Source of the DNA: Prorocentrum cordatum
Lineage: Eukaryota > Sar > Dinophyceae > Prorocentrales > Prorocentraceae
Reading direction: 5' to 3'
Assembly (NCBI GenBank): GCA_963575745.1
Contig: CAUYUJ010015305.1
Location: 1 to 64,000 of the forward strand
Length of the DNA stretch: 64,000 bases
Part shown: piece by piece, positions 1-11,874 of the stretch
Numbering within the stretch: position 1 is the stretch's first letter
Layout of the letters: each line of letters starts with the position of its first letter
Made by a program: the position numbers and the translations under genes
Notes under the pieces: generated by a model
What the model saw: the letters and a program-made list of their open reading frames with translations, nothing else
Databases searched by the model: none
Told to the model about the DNA's origin: nothing

Positions 1-75
1 TGCTTCGGCGGGCTGGGCGCAGCCCTTCAGGCGAAGGCCATGGGCGAGGATCGTGCCTTGAGGTGAGGGCTATCA

Positions 76-233
76 GTAGGTCGGGCGTGTCCTCCTACAG
101 GAGAGTTTTGGAAAAAAGAAACAAATACCCACAAGTATTCAAAAAATGCCCCACGTACCAGAAAAATCGTGCCCAGACAATGTCTTAAAGCATTCTTGGA
201 TACTCCTCCTGTAGAGGGACACGCCCGGATTAA
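76..233. mobile_element. MITE-like element, family 2, copy 1
   Basis: Inverted ends face each other: the left end at 76-102 and the reverse complement of 207-233 share GGGCGTGTCC and CTACAGGA. The 8 bases GGCTATCA occur immediately outside both ends (68-75 and 234-241), which reads as a target-site duplication. The body is about 158 bp, AT-richer than its surroundings, and has no ORF. An 8-bp duplication is typical of hAT-like transposons, but assignment to that superfamily is inference. Confidence 0.6.
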
Positions 234-316
234 GGCTATCACTTTCGACCCTTCCTCTTCCCCTGCACCCTCCCTCAGCTCGTGCCTTCCTCCTCCCCAG
301 TGTATCGTGCCCACGC

Positions 317-358
317 TCTTTCTCTCTCTCTCTCTCTATCTTTCTCTCTTCCCCCTCT
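317..358. repeat. (TC)n microsatellite
   Basis: A run of TC dinucleotides with a few interruptions. Short peptides of S/L read through it are translation of the repeat. Confidence 0.85.
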
Positions 359-359
359 G

Positions 360-904
360 AAGTCCATTCCCCCTCTCTCTGCCCGCGACCTGGGCGCAGC
401 TCTGACGAGGGCCAACTGGCTCTTCCAGATGCTGGAGCGACATCTGCGCCGAGTGCGTTGGAGGGATCGTCATGCGCCCAGGGGCAGACTCGGGGACCCG
501 GCCCCAGCACTGCCCGGTACAGGGCACCATTCCTGCATGGTCCCAGTGTGGCTTGCTGGCCAGGGTCTGCCCTCGTTGGCAACCAGCAGCAGCAGGCTGC
601 GAGTCGGGGCTTCCCCAGGCGACGGGTGTCCCCCCCTGGCAATCCCTCCTGGGCACAGGGACTGATCAAAGGCGGTCCGTTCGCAGTTCTGGAACTTTGG
701 TTGGTCAGTGATCATCTTCCCTCCTCCTCATCCGTCCCTCCCCGTCCGTCCCTTCCTCCACCTGGTGGCTCTCGGGTCATTACTAGGGCCTTTGGCGGCC
801 GTCAGGGAAGATCTGGGCACTCCCAGAAAGCTCTGGACAAGGCGCAGCCGCTGGAAGGCACCCAGAGGCTGGAAACCTGCTGAGGACAGACGAGAACGTC
901 CGAA
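360..904. other. No gene seen, GC-rich sequence
   Basis: Several overlapping frames are open on both strands because of base composition. None shows a motif, a repeat or a consistent coding signature. Nothing further is supported here. Confidence 0.5.
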
Positions 905-948
905 AACCTCAAACCTCGAACCTCCAAAACGTCCTCCCCATCTCCTCC

Positions 949-980
<32 letters not shown>

Positions 981-1023
981 CTCCTCCTTCTCCTCCTCCT
1001 CCTCCTCCTCCTCCTCCTCCAGC
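905..1023. repeat. (TCC)n microsatellite at the end of composite repeat copy 1
   Basis: A near-pure TCC tract on the plus strand. It forms the flank A end of the first composite repeat. Confidence 0.9.
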
Positions 1024-2030
1024 TTCTTTTCCTTATGAAGAACTCCTCCCTGTCGCACCCCGAGGCCAAATCGTAAGGGCGGGCCGGGCGTTTCGACTGA
1101 GACGGCCTTACCACTTTTGAGCCTGAGGCTTGAAAGCGAGGGCGGGTGTCTTCCAAAATGTGGCTCTCGCCCTAGCGCCGCGCACGTTCGTTTCAACCAT
1201 GTGCAAAAGCTTCATGGATTGAGGGCGGGTGGTTTTCAAGATGTGGCTCTCGCCTTAGCACACCGCACATTCGCTTAATAATCTGCAAGAGCTTCACGGA
1301 TTGAGGGTTGTTTTCGAAATTTTGTTCTCGCCTTAGCGCTGCACACGTTCGTTTCAAACATGTGCAAGAATTTCACGGATTGAGGGCAGACCGTTTTAAA
1401 AATGTGGCTCCCGCCTTTGGACCGCACACATTCGTTTTAAGAAGCTGCAGGAGCTTCACATATTGTGGGTCGATTTCAACATTTGGCTCTCGGCTCAGCG
1501 CCGCACACGTTCGTTTTAAACATGTGCAAGATCTTCGCGGATTGAGGGCGGGTCGTTTTCAAGATGTGGCTCACGCCATAGCGCCGCAGACACTCGTTTT
1601 AACCATTCGCAAGGGCTTCACGGAATGAGGGCGGTTCTTTTTTCAAAGTGTGGCTATCGCCTTAGCGCCGCGCGCAGTCCATGTAAACATGTGCAAGCGT
1701 TTTACTGATGTGCATGGCTAAAGGTACCAGAAACGATGCTGTGGCACGATTCAGGACTGTCAGGGCGCAGCAATTACGTTGATTTGCTGCGTTGAAGTTC
1801 CAGGGCTGCTGTTCTGGCACGATTCAGGATCGCCACGACGCAACAGTCAGGTTGACTCGTGGCGTTGAAGACCTGAGAACGGTGTTCTGGTACGCTTCAA
1901 GATCTTGATCCGGCTGTCCCCCTACGGGGTAATTCCCTCAATGGAAATGAGCCCTTGTAGGGGCTTGTGAAGAGGGAGGGTGGAGGCAGGGTGTATTCCA
2001 ATATCGTTGATGAGTCTTGGGTTTACACTG
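1024..2030 (+). repeat. Composite satellite element, copy 1 (forward)
   Basis: Order on the plus strand is flank A (1024-1120, with a CTCCCTGTCGCACCCCGAGG core), about seven satellite monomers of ~81 bp (1140-1710, each with GATGTGGCTCTCGCC and a CTTCACGGATTGAGGG-like core), two to three ~70-bp spacer units (1720-1915, with GTTGATTTGCTGCGTTGAAG), then flank B (1925-2030) ending in TTGGGTTTACACTGGTCC. The ends run into TCC microsatellites. The same order recurs six more times in this window. The 81-bp period is a multiple of three, so one frame stays open as a 27-residue repeat. Whether that frame is translated is unknown. Confidence 0.75.
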
Positions 2031-2572
2031 GTCCTCCTCCTCCTCCTCCTCCTCGTCCTCCTCCGCCTCCCTTTCCTCCTCCGCTTCCGCCTCCTCCTCC
2101 TCCTCAACCCCCTCCTCCTCCGCCCCCTCCTCCCAATCCGCCTCCTCCTGCTTCTCCTCCTCCTCCTCCTCCCTCCTCCCTCCTCCCTCTTCTCCTCGCC
2201 CTCCCCTCCTCGCCCCCTGCCCCCAGGCCGCCCGAGCCCGTGGCCGCGGCGGGCCCGCCCCACTCCATGGCCCAGGAGGCGGACAGCCAGCTCGGGAGGC
2301 TCTGCCCCGCCGCTGCCTTCTCCTCAACGCGGGGGGGGGGAGGAAGGGAGAGGAGGGGCAGGTAGGGGAGGTGAAGGGGGAGAGGGGGATGGGGGGGGAG
2401 GGCGGAGGATGAGGAGGGCAAGGAGGGGGAGGAAGAGGAGGAGGAGGGGGAGGAAGAGGACGACGAGGAGGAGGAAGAGGAGGAGGAGGCCTCCTTCTCG
2501 TCGTCCTCCTCCTCCTCCTCGTCCTCCTCTAACTCCTCCTCATTGTCCTCGTCCTCGTACTCCTCCTCGTCC

Positions 2573-2623
<51 letters not shown>

Positions 2624-2705
2624 CCCTCCTCCCCCTCCTCATCCTTTCCCTCCTCCTCCTCCTCCTCCTCCGCCTCCTCCTCCTCCCCCTCCTCCTTCTC
2701 CTGTT
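2031..2705. repeat. TCC and GGA microsatellite cluster
   Basis: A TCC tract (2031-2215), about 110 bp of more complex GC-rich sequence (2220-2330), a GGA tract (2335-2490) and a second TCC tract (2500-2703). Purines switch strands inside the block. Apparent 100-330-residue ORFs here are poly-L/P/S/R/E repeat translation. Confidence 0.85.
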
Positions 2706-2811
2706 AAGCGCGCAGGGAAGGAGACGCCTGGCGGAACAGGCGCGGCAGACACGACCTATTGGACGGGCCTGAAGACGGGGAAGGTGGCCGCACCGTGGCC
2801 CACCATCGCCC

Positions 2812-3300
2812 TGGTCGTGGTCGTGGTCGTGGTCGCCGTCGCCGTCGTCGTCGTCGCTCTCGTCGTAGTCGTCGTCGTCGCGGTTCGCATTCGTCGAGGT
2901 CGTCGTCGTGGTCACGGTCGTTGTCGTCGTCGTCGTCGTTCGTGTTCGTCGAGGTCGTCGTCGTAGTGACGGTCGTCGTCGTCGCCGTCGTGGCCGCGGT
3001 CGTGATCGTGGTTGCCGTCGTCGTCGTCGTCGACGACGATTGTGCTCGTCGAGGTCGTCGTCGTGGTCACGGTCGTCAACATCGTAGTCCTGTCGTGATC
3101 GTGGTCGTGGTCGTTGTCGTCGTGGTCATGGTCCCCGTCGTGGTCGCCGGCGTCGTTACCGTCGTGGTCGTCGTCGTGGTCGTGGTCCCCGTCGTGGTCG
3201 CTGTCGTTGTCGTGGTCGTCGTCGTCGTGGTCGTCGTGGGCGTCTCCTTCGGCTTCGTGGTTCAGGTCTTGGTCTCGTCGTGATCATTGTCCTAGTCATC
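2812..3300. repeat. (GTC)n/(CGT)n degenerate microsatellite
   Basis: Mostly GTCGTC and GTGGTC triplets with scattered substitutions. Long poly-V and poly-R frames result from it and are not genes. Confidence 0.85.
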
Positions 3301-3324
3301 GAGGTCACGGTCGTGGCAACCGTC

Positions 3325-3447
3325 TTCCTCCTCCTCCTCCTCCTCCTCATCATCATCATCACCATCGTCATCACCATCATCATCATCATCATCCTCCTCC
3401 TCATCCTCATCCTCATCAGAATCATCATAATCATCGGCATCATCACA

Positions 3448-3539
<92 letters not shown>

Positions 3540-3780
3540 AATCATCATCATCATCATCATCCTCATCACCATAATCATCATCACCATTATTATTATTATT
3601 ATTATTATTATAATCAGAATCATCATCCTCATCCTCATCCACCCCCTCCTCCTCCTCATCATCATCATCTCCATCATCATCAGCATCATCATCATCCTCA
3701 TCCTCATCCTCATCCCCATCAGCAGCATCATGATTATCATCATTATCATCCTTATTGTCCTCATCGTCATCCTTGTCCCT
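3325..3780. repeat. (ATC)n microsatellite
   Basis: A very pure ATC tract at 3452-3570 with TCC-rich and ATT-rich shoulders. It encodes poly-H, poly-I and poly-S in its three plus-strand frames and poly-D or poly-M on the minus strand. Confidence 0.9.
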
Positions 3781-3925
3781 TGTCGCCGCCGAGAAGCCAG
3801 CAGCGGCAATAGCAGGGCGACGAGGGAGGGGACGGGTATTGGCTGCGAGCAGCTGCCATTGAAATGGTTCAAATGGGGCCCGCCAAATTGCGAGCGCTGC
3901 GAATCGGTGGAGCCAACGGCATGCT
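3781..3925 (+). repeat. Direct repeat bracketing a microsatellite, left copy
   Basis: About 145 bp containing TTGAAATGGTTCAAATGGGG. It is repeated almost exactly at 4504-4645, with only microsatellite between the two. No gene is recognised in it. Confidence 0.8.
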
Positions 3926-4503
3926 GTCGTCGTGGTCGTCGTGTTCGTGGTCGTGGTCATCGAGGTCGTGGTCGTGGTCGTCGTCGTCCTCCATCTCCTC
4001 CTCCTCCTCTTCCTCCTCCTCCTCCTTCACATCATCATGATCATCATCAACATCATCATCATCATCAGCAACATCATGGTCAACATCATCGTCATCAGCA
4101 TCATCATCACCGTCACCATCACCATCACAAGCACCATCACCATCATCATCACAATCACTAACAATATAATCATAATAATCGTTTTCATCGTCATCGTCAT
4201 CACCACCATCATCATCAGCATCATCACCATCATAATTGGCACCATCATCAGCATCGTACTCAGCATCAGCATCATCATCATAATCAGCAGCATCAGCATC
4301 AGCATCAGCATCAGCATCAGCATCATCGTCACCATTATCAATAACGTCAGCATCAGCATCGTCATCGTCATCATCGTCATCGTCGTCGCCATCGTTAGCG
4401 TCATCGTTATCGTCATCGTCATCGTCATCCTGCTCCTTCTCCTTCGCCTCCTCCTCCTCCTCTTCATCATCATCATCCTCATCCTCATCCCCATCGTCTT
4501 CCT
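3926..4503. repeat. Mixed GTC, TCC and ATC microsatellites
   Basis: Triplet repeats whose motif drifts from GTC through TCC to ATC/AGC. The block lies between the two direct repeat copies. Confidence 0.85.
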
Positions 4504-4645
4504 TGTCGCCGCCGACAAGCCAGCAGTGGCAGCAGGGCGACGAGGAGGGAGGGGACGGATATTGGCTGCGAGCAGCTGCGATTGAAATGGTTCAAATGGG
4601 GCCCGCCAAATTGCGGGCGCTGCGAATCGATGGAGCCGAAGGCGT
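4504..4645 (+). repeat. Direct repeat bracketing a microsatellite, right copy
   Basis: The partner of 3781-3925 in the same orientation. Differences are a few substitutions and short indels. Confidence 0.8.
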
Positions 4646-4979
4646 GCCTTGTCGCACAGAGCAGCCAACGGCCTTGAAACGTGGACAGTCACCCTCACAT
4701 CCTCGCGCCGTGAAGAGGTGGTGACTGAAGGTCTCTGATGACTTTCGGCCTCCGGGTGTCCTCCTCGCGCCTGGGGCCGTCAAAAAATGCCTCGGGATGA
4801 AGAGCTGGCAGTGTGCCAGGGATCCAAGACCTCTGGGGGGCCACGCTGCGAAAAAAACACGACGCTGGATGGCAGGGAAATAGCTGACGGCCTTGAAACG
4901 TGTGCAATTCGGCTGGAAATTCGCGGGCCCGAGGGGCCAGAGGCGTGCTAAGATCTTCCGTCACTGGGTAACAATATAA
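4646..4979. other. No gene seen
   Basis: Low-copy GC-rich sequence. The phrase CGGCCTTGAAACGTG occurs twice (near 4669 and 4889). Nothing else is recognisable. Confidence 0.5.
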
Positions 4980-5640
4980 CAGTATTTCTAGTTCGCGCGC
5001 GCGGGGCGGCTCCTGGGGGCTCCTGGACGAAAGGTACCCCGACCAACCCCCGACCAACCCCTGGGCAGGTCCTGTGAGCGCGCCAAAAGGGCCCCGAGAC
5101 GCCCCAGGGACGGTCCAAGAGGGCTCCGAGTCGCTGAAAGATCGTTCCAAAAGGCCAAACATAGCCCTCAGACAGCCTTAGAAGCCGCCAAGAAGCCCCA
5201 AGAGAGTCTCAAGAGGCCCTCCAAGAAGGTCCCAAAAAGCAAACCTTGCGCCATTACCTTGGGAAAACGTGCATTTCGCGCATATACCGTTCTGGGTGGT
5301 CCACAGCGTCCAAGACTGCCCAAGCGCCCCCAAGATCGCCCCAAGAGGACCCACCAGGCCTCCAAGACAAGCCCAAGAGAGTCTCAAAACAGTCCAAGAG
5401 AGCCCCAAGAGGCGCCCAGGATCCCCCAAGACGGCCCCAAGAGAGGGAACTCCAAATGACATTTCGAGCTTTCCGCTCCAAGGACGCCTCCGAGACCGCG
5501 AGCGGGTTCCCAAGAAGCCTCCAAGAAGCTCCCAAGAAGCCCAAAACGGAACCCCAAGAACCCCCAAACGGCCCCCAACACGCCTCAAGAGGCTTCAAAA
5601 CTACCTCCAAGAGGCTCCCCAGGCGCCTGCCGAGAGATCC
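4980..5640. repeat. Degenerate GGCCCCAAGA-type array 1
   Basis: Irregular short repeats of CCCCAAGA, CCTCCAAGA and CCCAAGAGG phrases. The same style recurs at 7600-7990, 52770-53270 and the last 70 bases of the window. Apparent proteins of up to 262 residues (on the minus strand rich in G, L, S and W) are translations of the array. Confidence 0.7.
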
Positions 5641-6350
5641 AAACAGCGCCGCCACATTGACAACGAGCTCTCGCGCAAACGGCAGATGTGAGGCTGCATG
5701 GTGCCGAACCCTGCCAGAGCATTCTGCAGAGGGTCCTCCGAGGCAGATTCTAGGTGCTTGCTGCCGAAGCGAGAAGCACCTGGAAAGCCCGTGCAAAAAA
5801 AAGCAAGCCATTCCTCCGACAGCTCTCCGGAACGTCCAGACCAGTCGCCCCCAGACTGCTCCACGAGAGCTGCTTCAGCCCCAACATGCATCATTCCGAG
5901 CGAAACGACTCAGAACTGGGAGCCTCGTCGGGGCCTCGTGGGTGCCTCTTCGGTGGCATCTCGGAGTCGATTGGCCCTCCTTGGGGGGTCTCTCTGAGGC
6001 ATCTCGGGGCGCTCTTAGTAGGGACCATGCGTAAGCCTCGGAAGCGTATCAGAAACGAAAATGCGAGAACGCACAATTCATTGATTGCTCCTAGGTTGTT
6101 CAATCAATATCTTTGGCCTCTCGAGGTCTTCCTCGGAGGTCTCTTGGGCGATGTTTGCGGCCCCTTGGAGGCCGTCAGGAAAATGTTCTGGCGGTCTGAA
6201 AGCCCTTGTGGGGTGTCTCGAAGCTGTCCTGGGCCGTCTCGATGCCCTCCTGGAGCTCCCTGGGAGGCCTCGGAGGGCGGTACCGGGGATTTGCCGAAGA
6301 TGTTCCCGAGGTGGGAAGCACCCTGGGTGGTGGGTGGGGGTATCTGTTAC
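5641..6350. other. No gene seen
   Basis: Mixed sequence with open frames on both strands but no conserved motif. An exon of an unrecognised gene cannot be excluded. Confidence 0.4.
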
Positions 6351-6529
6351 ATGCGCATCCATCCGTACATGCATACACGTGAACAACAATATGCATTTAT
6401 ACATCGATATGCGTATATATCTAGAAATATGCACGTGTGTAAATGAGCATAGATATTGTCCAGCGTGGACACCAAGCAGTGATTTCTTGCAGTCTATGCG
6501 GCGCCATCTGGGTGGTGCAGTGGTGCAAT

Positions 6530-6820
6530 CAAGGTGGTGCAAACCATCTGGTGCAGTGTGGTGCAAAGCAATACGAAGTAATGCAAAGCAATGCAAAACG
6601 ATGCAAGAAGATGCCAAGACATGCAAAGCAATGCGATGTACAGCAATGAAAAGAACAATTCAAACGCAAAGCAATGCAATGCGTTGCAATGCGATGAAGA
6701 AACGCAAAGAAATGCAAAGCATCGGAAAGTATTGGTAAGCAATGCCAAGCAGTGCAAAACAAGATCTAGCAATGCGAAGCAATGCAAAACGATGCAAAAC
6801 AATGCAAAGCAACGCGGCGA
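6530..6820. repeat. GCAAAGCAAT decamer array
   Basis: Degenerate tandem copies of a roughly 10-bp unit (TGCAAAGCAA, TGCAAAACGA and variants). A related block is at 50020-50175. Confidence 0.75.
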
Positions 6821-6954
6821 CGGGCGGCGACAAGCCGGCCGGACCGCCAGCGGATCCGAGCGGCAACGGCGGCGACGGCGGCGACGAGCCGGCCAGACCA
6901 CCGCCGGGGCCTTGCTACCTTAGACCAGAAGAAACAACTCCTGAGTGCAAGCGA

Positions 6955-7225
6955 TGGTTGAGAAACGTCTACATACATATACACATGTACATATATATAC
7001 ACACTTGTAGTATATATGCATAGATACACATGTGTATGCCCATGCACACGCATGTGCATGTAACTCGGATGCCCTTATGGTTGGATGCATATATATATAT
7101 ACACATACATATCTATACATCCGATATGTATAAATATATGTGATTCCATCGGAACTAGACCGACGTCTGTGAAGACGAAGCGCATACATATTTATATATA
7201 CATATACATATATATACAGATATGT
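6955..7225. repeat. AT-rich ATAC/ACAT simple repeat
   Basis: Alternating ATAC and ATAT stretches, sharply AT-rich against the GC-rich background. Confidence 0.7.
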
Positions 7226-7299
7226 GCGAGCGTGTGTATCCGCCATCGAGCCCTGGGGCACGAGTTGAGTTGTCCTCTGGTCATTGGCCTAATCCTTTA

Positions 7300-8035
7300 A
7301 GCCTCGGTCCTCAATCCTGAGCTTCCTTTAGTAGGCCTGGGCCCCTAGCTCTCAAATCTCCCAGTGATTGCCGCGTGCCCTCTAAGCTCCACCGAATATT
7401 CCCGCATGACTTTGTCAGGGCCAATAAGGTCCCAAGACGGGCCACTATGGCCCCAAGAAGCTGCCCCGACGGTCCAACGGTGCTCCGAATCGCCGCACGA
7501 TCGGTCCAAGACGCCCAAGATGGCACCAAGAGCCTTTCCAAGAGGGACACGAGAGGCCAAAGTCATTGATGCTTCCCCCGTTTTTTAATATGGTTTGGGT
7601 TTTCCACTTTTTGAGCTTCCGACGCTCCAAGACGTCCCACGAGACCCCCAAGACCGCCCCAAGACGGCCCCAGAGGCCCCCAAGAGGGCCCGCAGATGGC
7701 CCCAAGACGACAAAAGAGGGCCCCAAGACGGCCCAAGAGGCGCCAAAGACGACCCCAAGAGAGGCTCAAGAGGGGGAGCACGAACCGAAAATCCTAGCCT
7801 TCCTCCGCCCCGAAAGGCGCAGCCAGGAGGCCCCAAGAGGCCACCAAAAAGGCACCCAGGCGGCCCCACCAAGAGGCCCCTAAGGGGCCCAGAAGAAGCA
7901 CCAAAAGGCCCCCAAACAGCCCCCCACAGGCTTCAAAACTGCCTCCAGGAGGCCCCGAGAGGCGTCGACGAGATCCCAACGAATATCCAAGAGGCCTCAG
8001 ACCCACAACCCAGGAACGATGGCGGGATGGGCCGA
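7300..8035. repeat. Degenerate GGCCCCAAGA-type array 2
   Basis: The same short-repeat style as at 4980-5640, densest at 7615-7990. The flanking 7300-7600 is less clearly repetitive. Confidence 0.6.
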
Positions 8036-8039
8036 AGGT

Positions 8040-8296
8040 CATTATGTACGTATATGTATATGTATGTACGTAGGCTTGTATGCATGTATGTATATACGTA
8101 TGTATGTATGTACGTATGTATGTGTGTAAATATGTATGTATGCATGTATGTGTGTAGGTATACTTGTATATGTGTGTGTATGTATGTATGTAAGTATGTA
8201 TGTATGTATGTATGCATGTATGCATGTATGTATGTATGTATGTGAACATGTATATGTGTGTATGTATGTATGTGTGTATGTGTGTACGCATGTATG

Positions 8297-8330
<34 letters not shown>

Positions 8331-9275
8331 TTTATGTATGTACGTATGTACGTATGTATGTATGTATGTATGTGTGTAGGTATGTATGACAGTATGCGTG
8401 TATATATACATACATACATGTATGTGTATGCATGTATGCATGTGTGTGCGCATGTATGTATGTGTGTATGTATGTATGTGCGTATGTATGTATGTATGTA
8501 TGTATGTAAGTATGTATGCATGTATGTATGTGTGTAAACATGCATTGGTATGTATGTATGCATGTATGCATGGGTGGGTGGGTGTGCATATGTGTGTATG
8601 CATTGATGTATGTATGGTTGTGCATGTGTATAGGTATGTACGGTTGCATGCACGTATGTGCATGTATGGATGTGCGTATGGACGTGTCTAGTTGTGCATG
8701 TATGTTTGCAGGGATGTGTATGAGTGTATGTATGTAGGTATGTATGCACACATGTGTATAACTGTGGATGTGTACATGTTTGTATGGGTGGATGTGTGGA
8801 CGTATGCGTACGTATGCACGTATGCATTGACCCACGTATGTACATGGTGTGCATGTATATGTGCGTTTTCACGTATATATGCATGCATGCACGCATGTAT
8901 GCGTGCATGCATGCATGCATGTATACATATACGTTTGTTTGTATGCATGCATATATGGATGTGTGTATGTGTGTATGCATGTATGTATGTATGTATGTAT
9001 GCATGCATGCATGCACGCATGCATGTATGTATGTATGTATGTTTGTATGTATGTATGTATGTATGCATGCATGCATGCATGTATGTATGTATGCATGTAT
9101 GCATGGGTGTGTGTGTATATGTATGTGTGTATGTGTGTATGCATGTATATATGGATGCCGATATACATAAATACATGTATGGCTGCATGCGTGCATTCGT
9201 ACATGCATGTTTGAGTGTACGTATGTATGTATGCATGCATGCATGCATGTATGGGTGTATCTACAGGTATGCACA
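8040..9275. repeat. 1.2-kb (ATGT)n tetranucleotide tract
   Basis: GTAT/GCAT tetranucleotides extend for over 1.2 kb with substitutions. The frames read MYVC on the plus strand and HTYI on the minus strand. Because the period is 4, the repeated peptide is the same in each frame. The 410-residue ORF here is repeat translation. Confidence 0.95.
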
Positions 9276-9333
9276 TACCAATGTATCCCTCTCTCCCTCG
9301 CCCTCTCTCTCTCTCTCCCCCTCTTACTGCCTC

Positions 9334-9490
9334 AGGTGTTCCCCCAAAGGTTTCCACCGCGGATGTGGGAGCATATGATCCAACAGCCAAGCCGAATCGG
9401 TGGCCCAAAGCTTGACCAATGTTTGGCCACACGGCAGCTTCCAAAGGGCGGGGGGCGGCGGTGTTTCGCCGCAGGCGTCGCAGACTATGA
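9334..9490 (+). repeat. Dispersed repeat R7, copy 1
   Basis: Resembles 53416-53555. Shared features are GTGTTCCCC near the left, a TTCGGCCACA/TTTGGCCACA core, CTTCAAAG/CTTCCAAAG with a G-rich tract, and a GCAGGCGTC end. Both copies follow a pyrimidine-rich run. Confidence 0.55.
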
Positions 9491-9599
9491 ACAGTGGAGG
9501 GCCGCCCACGTTGGTAGACCTCTGCGAGCTCCCCCGCGCTCGCGCGCCGCCTGGCAATCGGGGGAGGAGCCGAGCGGGGCGGCGAGGGGATGGGAGATA

Positions 9600-9985
9600 G
9601 AAGAGGAGAGCGGGGAGAGGGGGAGAGGAGGAGAGGAGGAGAGAGAGGATAAAGACCCGGGGGATGATGACGATGAGGAGGAGGAGGAGGGGGAGGAGGG
9701 GGAGCAGCAGGAGGAGGAGGAGAAACAGGAGGAGGCGCAAGAGGAGGAGGAGCAGGAGGAGGAGGAGGCGGGAGGAGAGAGCAGAGCTATCGAGGAGGGG
9801 GGAGGGCGGACAACGAGGTGGAAGACCAAGGGAAGGAAGATAAGGTTGAACAGAAAGAAGGATCAGGACGAGGTGGAGGACAAGGGACGAGGAGGACGAG
9901 GGACGCTGAGGAGGAGGAGGAGGACGAGGGGCGAAGGGGAAGAGGAGGGCGAGGAAGAGGGGTATGAGGACGAGCCGGGGGACAG
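9600..9985. repeat. GGA-rich purine tract
   Basis: A purine-rich plus strand with degenerate GGA/GAG. A 262-residue frame across it is E/R/G-rich. It could be mistaken for an acidic nuclear protein, but it has no domain and follows the repeat. Confidence 0.7.
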
Positions 9986-10164
9986 AGAACAATGAGCCAA
10001 AAGCTACGCACTACCAACCAAAAAACGCAATGCGAATGCTGCAAACAAAGCGCGATTATGCCCTTTCCCGCCTCGATCCGTGCTCTACCCTCCCTGTCCC
10101 GCACCCTTCCCCTCGTCTTCGTCCTCGTCTTCCATCCGCCCCTAGTGCTACTGTTTCGGCGACT

Positions 10165-10297
10165 CTGCCACTCCTCCTCCTCCTCCTCCTCCTCCTCTTC
10201 CTCCTCCTGTTCCTCCTCCTCCTCCTCCTCATCCTCCTGGTCCTCCTCCTCCTCCTCCTCCTCCTCCTCCTCCTCCTCCTCCTCCTCCTCCCCCCCT
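10165..10297. repeat. (TCC)n microsatellite
   Basis: A nearly pure TCC tract forming the flank A end of composite copy 2. Confidence 0.9.
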
Positions 10298-10304
10298 TGC
10301 CAGT

Positions 10305-11475
10305 TCCTTATACATAACTCCTCCCCGTCGCACCCCGAGGCGTGTCAGTATGGCGGGCCGTGAGTTTCGCCTGGGACGTCCTCACCATTTCGTTGACTTG
10401 CAAGAGCTCCACGGATGGAAGGCGCGTGGTTTTCAGCATGTGGCTCATGCCTTAGCGCCGCGCACATTCGTCTTGGCCGTGTGCAGGAGCTTCACGCATG
10501 GAGGGCGGTCAGTTCACAACAGATTGCTCTTGCCGCAGCGTCGTGCACATTCGCCGAAGAAGACCGCAAAGAGCCTCGCGGATGGAGTGCGGGTAGTTTT
10601 TGAAATCTGGTTTCGACGTGGCGCCGCACACATTACTCTTGTAAGCTTGCAAGAGCTTCACGGATGGATGGCGGGACCCTTTCAAAATGTGGCTCTCGCC
10701 TTCGCGCCGCGCACATCCGCCTTGCAAGTTCGGAAGCTCACGGATGGAGCGCGGGTGGTCTTCAAACATTGGCTCTGGCCTCAGCGCTTCGCACAACCGT
10801 CCTTCTTATGAAAGCCGAGTGGTTTTCAAAGCGTGGCCCTCGCCTCAGCGCCGCGCGCACGCGTCGGGTAAGAGCGTGCGCTTAAGGGCTGCACGGGTGG
10901 GAGGGCGGGTGCTTTTCAGCATGGGGCTCCCGCCGAAGCGCCGCGTGCATTCGCCCCACAAAAGCCTGCGGCCGCCTCACGGGTGGCGGGCGGCACCTTC
11001 TCAGCATGCCGCTCTTGCCTCCGCGCCGCGCACGTTCGCTTCAACAGCGCGCGGTAAACTTCACCGACGGAGGGCGGCTGCTGTTCAACCTGTGGCTCTC
11101 GCCTCAGCGCCGCGCACACTCGCCCCAAGAGCTTTCAACCGTTGGACGGAGTTGGTTGATGGACGTCCTGGGAAGTGCGGTCGGGCACGACCTTGAATCC
11201 TCGGGGTGCAGCAGTCACGTTGACCCGCGGTGCTGAAGTCCCGAGAAAAGGTGGCGTTCTGGCACGGTGCAGGGCCGTCAGGACGCAACAGTAAACTTGA
11301 TTCGCGGCGTTGAAGTCGAAAGAGAAGTGTTTGGGCACGGTCGAAATTCTCAGGCGGTTGTTTTCCACCGGGCACTTCCAGCATTGAGCATCAACTATTG
11401 TAGGGACCTGTGGCAAGGGAGCTTGGAGGGAGGGTGTATTGCAACATCGTTGACGCGTCTTGGGTTTGCAGTGCT
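10305..11475 (+). repeat. Composite satellite element, copy 2 (forward)
   Basis: Flank A (10305-10390), roughly nine degenerate ~81-bp satellite monomers (10390-11130), spacer units (11150-11345, with CAGCAGTCACGTTGACCCGC) and flank B (11380-11470, ending CGTCTTGGGTTTGCAGTGCT). It then runs into a TCC tract (11475-11525). Order and orientation are the same as copy 1. Confidence 0.75.
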
Positions 11476-11529
11476 CCTCCTCCTCCTCCTCCTCCTCCTC
11501 CTCCTCCTCCTCCTCCCCCTCTTTCTCAT

Positions 11530-11870
11530 CTTCTTCTTCCCTCCTCCCCCCGCTCCTCATCCGCATCCTCCCTCTCCCTCCTCATGTACCCTTTTCTCTC
11601 CCCCCCGCCCTCACAGGAGCCTCTTCGAGCGGAGTGGGCAGCCGTGCCGCCAGCATTCACCATTCACCGACGACCAGTGGTGGCTCGCTGGCGTGGGCAA
11701 CCTCTTTAAATGCAACACGGCCAACGGCACTGCAACTCACCCGATGGTTGAGGGGCTGGAGGCAGCACGAGGAAGGAGCAGGAGGAGGGGTGAGGAATGA
11801 GGAAGGCGTAGAAGAGGCAGTCACCAAAAGAAAAAGGGCAAATGCATGCGGCCACGACCAAGAAGGAGGG
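11530..11870. other. No gene seen
   Basis: Pyrimidine-rich then mixed sequence between composite copies 2 and 3, which face in opposite directions. No motif was found. Confidence 0.5.
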
Positions 11871-11874
11871 AGGA

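Noticed and set aside
3114-4161. Poly-H, poly-D and poly-I ORFs that resemble histidine-rich or acidic proteins
   Set aside because: They are direct translations of the ATC microsatellite in its different frames.
8042-9274. A 410-residue ORF of HTYI/MHTY repeats
   Set aside because: It is translation of the ATGT tetranucleotide tract, whose period of 4 gives the same peptide in each frame.
9207-9995. An acidic 262-residue nuclear-type protein
   Set aside because: Its start lies in the ATGT tract and most of it follows a degenerate GGA tract. There is no domain, and its composition tracks the DNA repeat.
10390-11130. A CRISPR-like array of regularly spaced repeats
   Set aside because: The whole ~81-bp unit is repeated, with no unique spacers. 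It is a satellite, and the DNA is eukaryotic.
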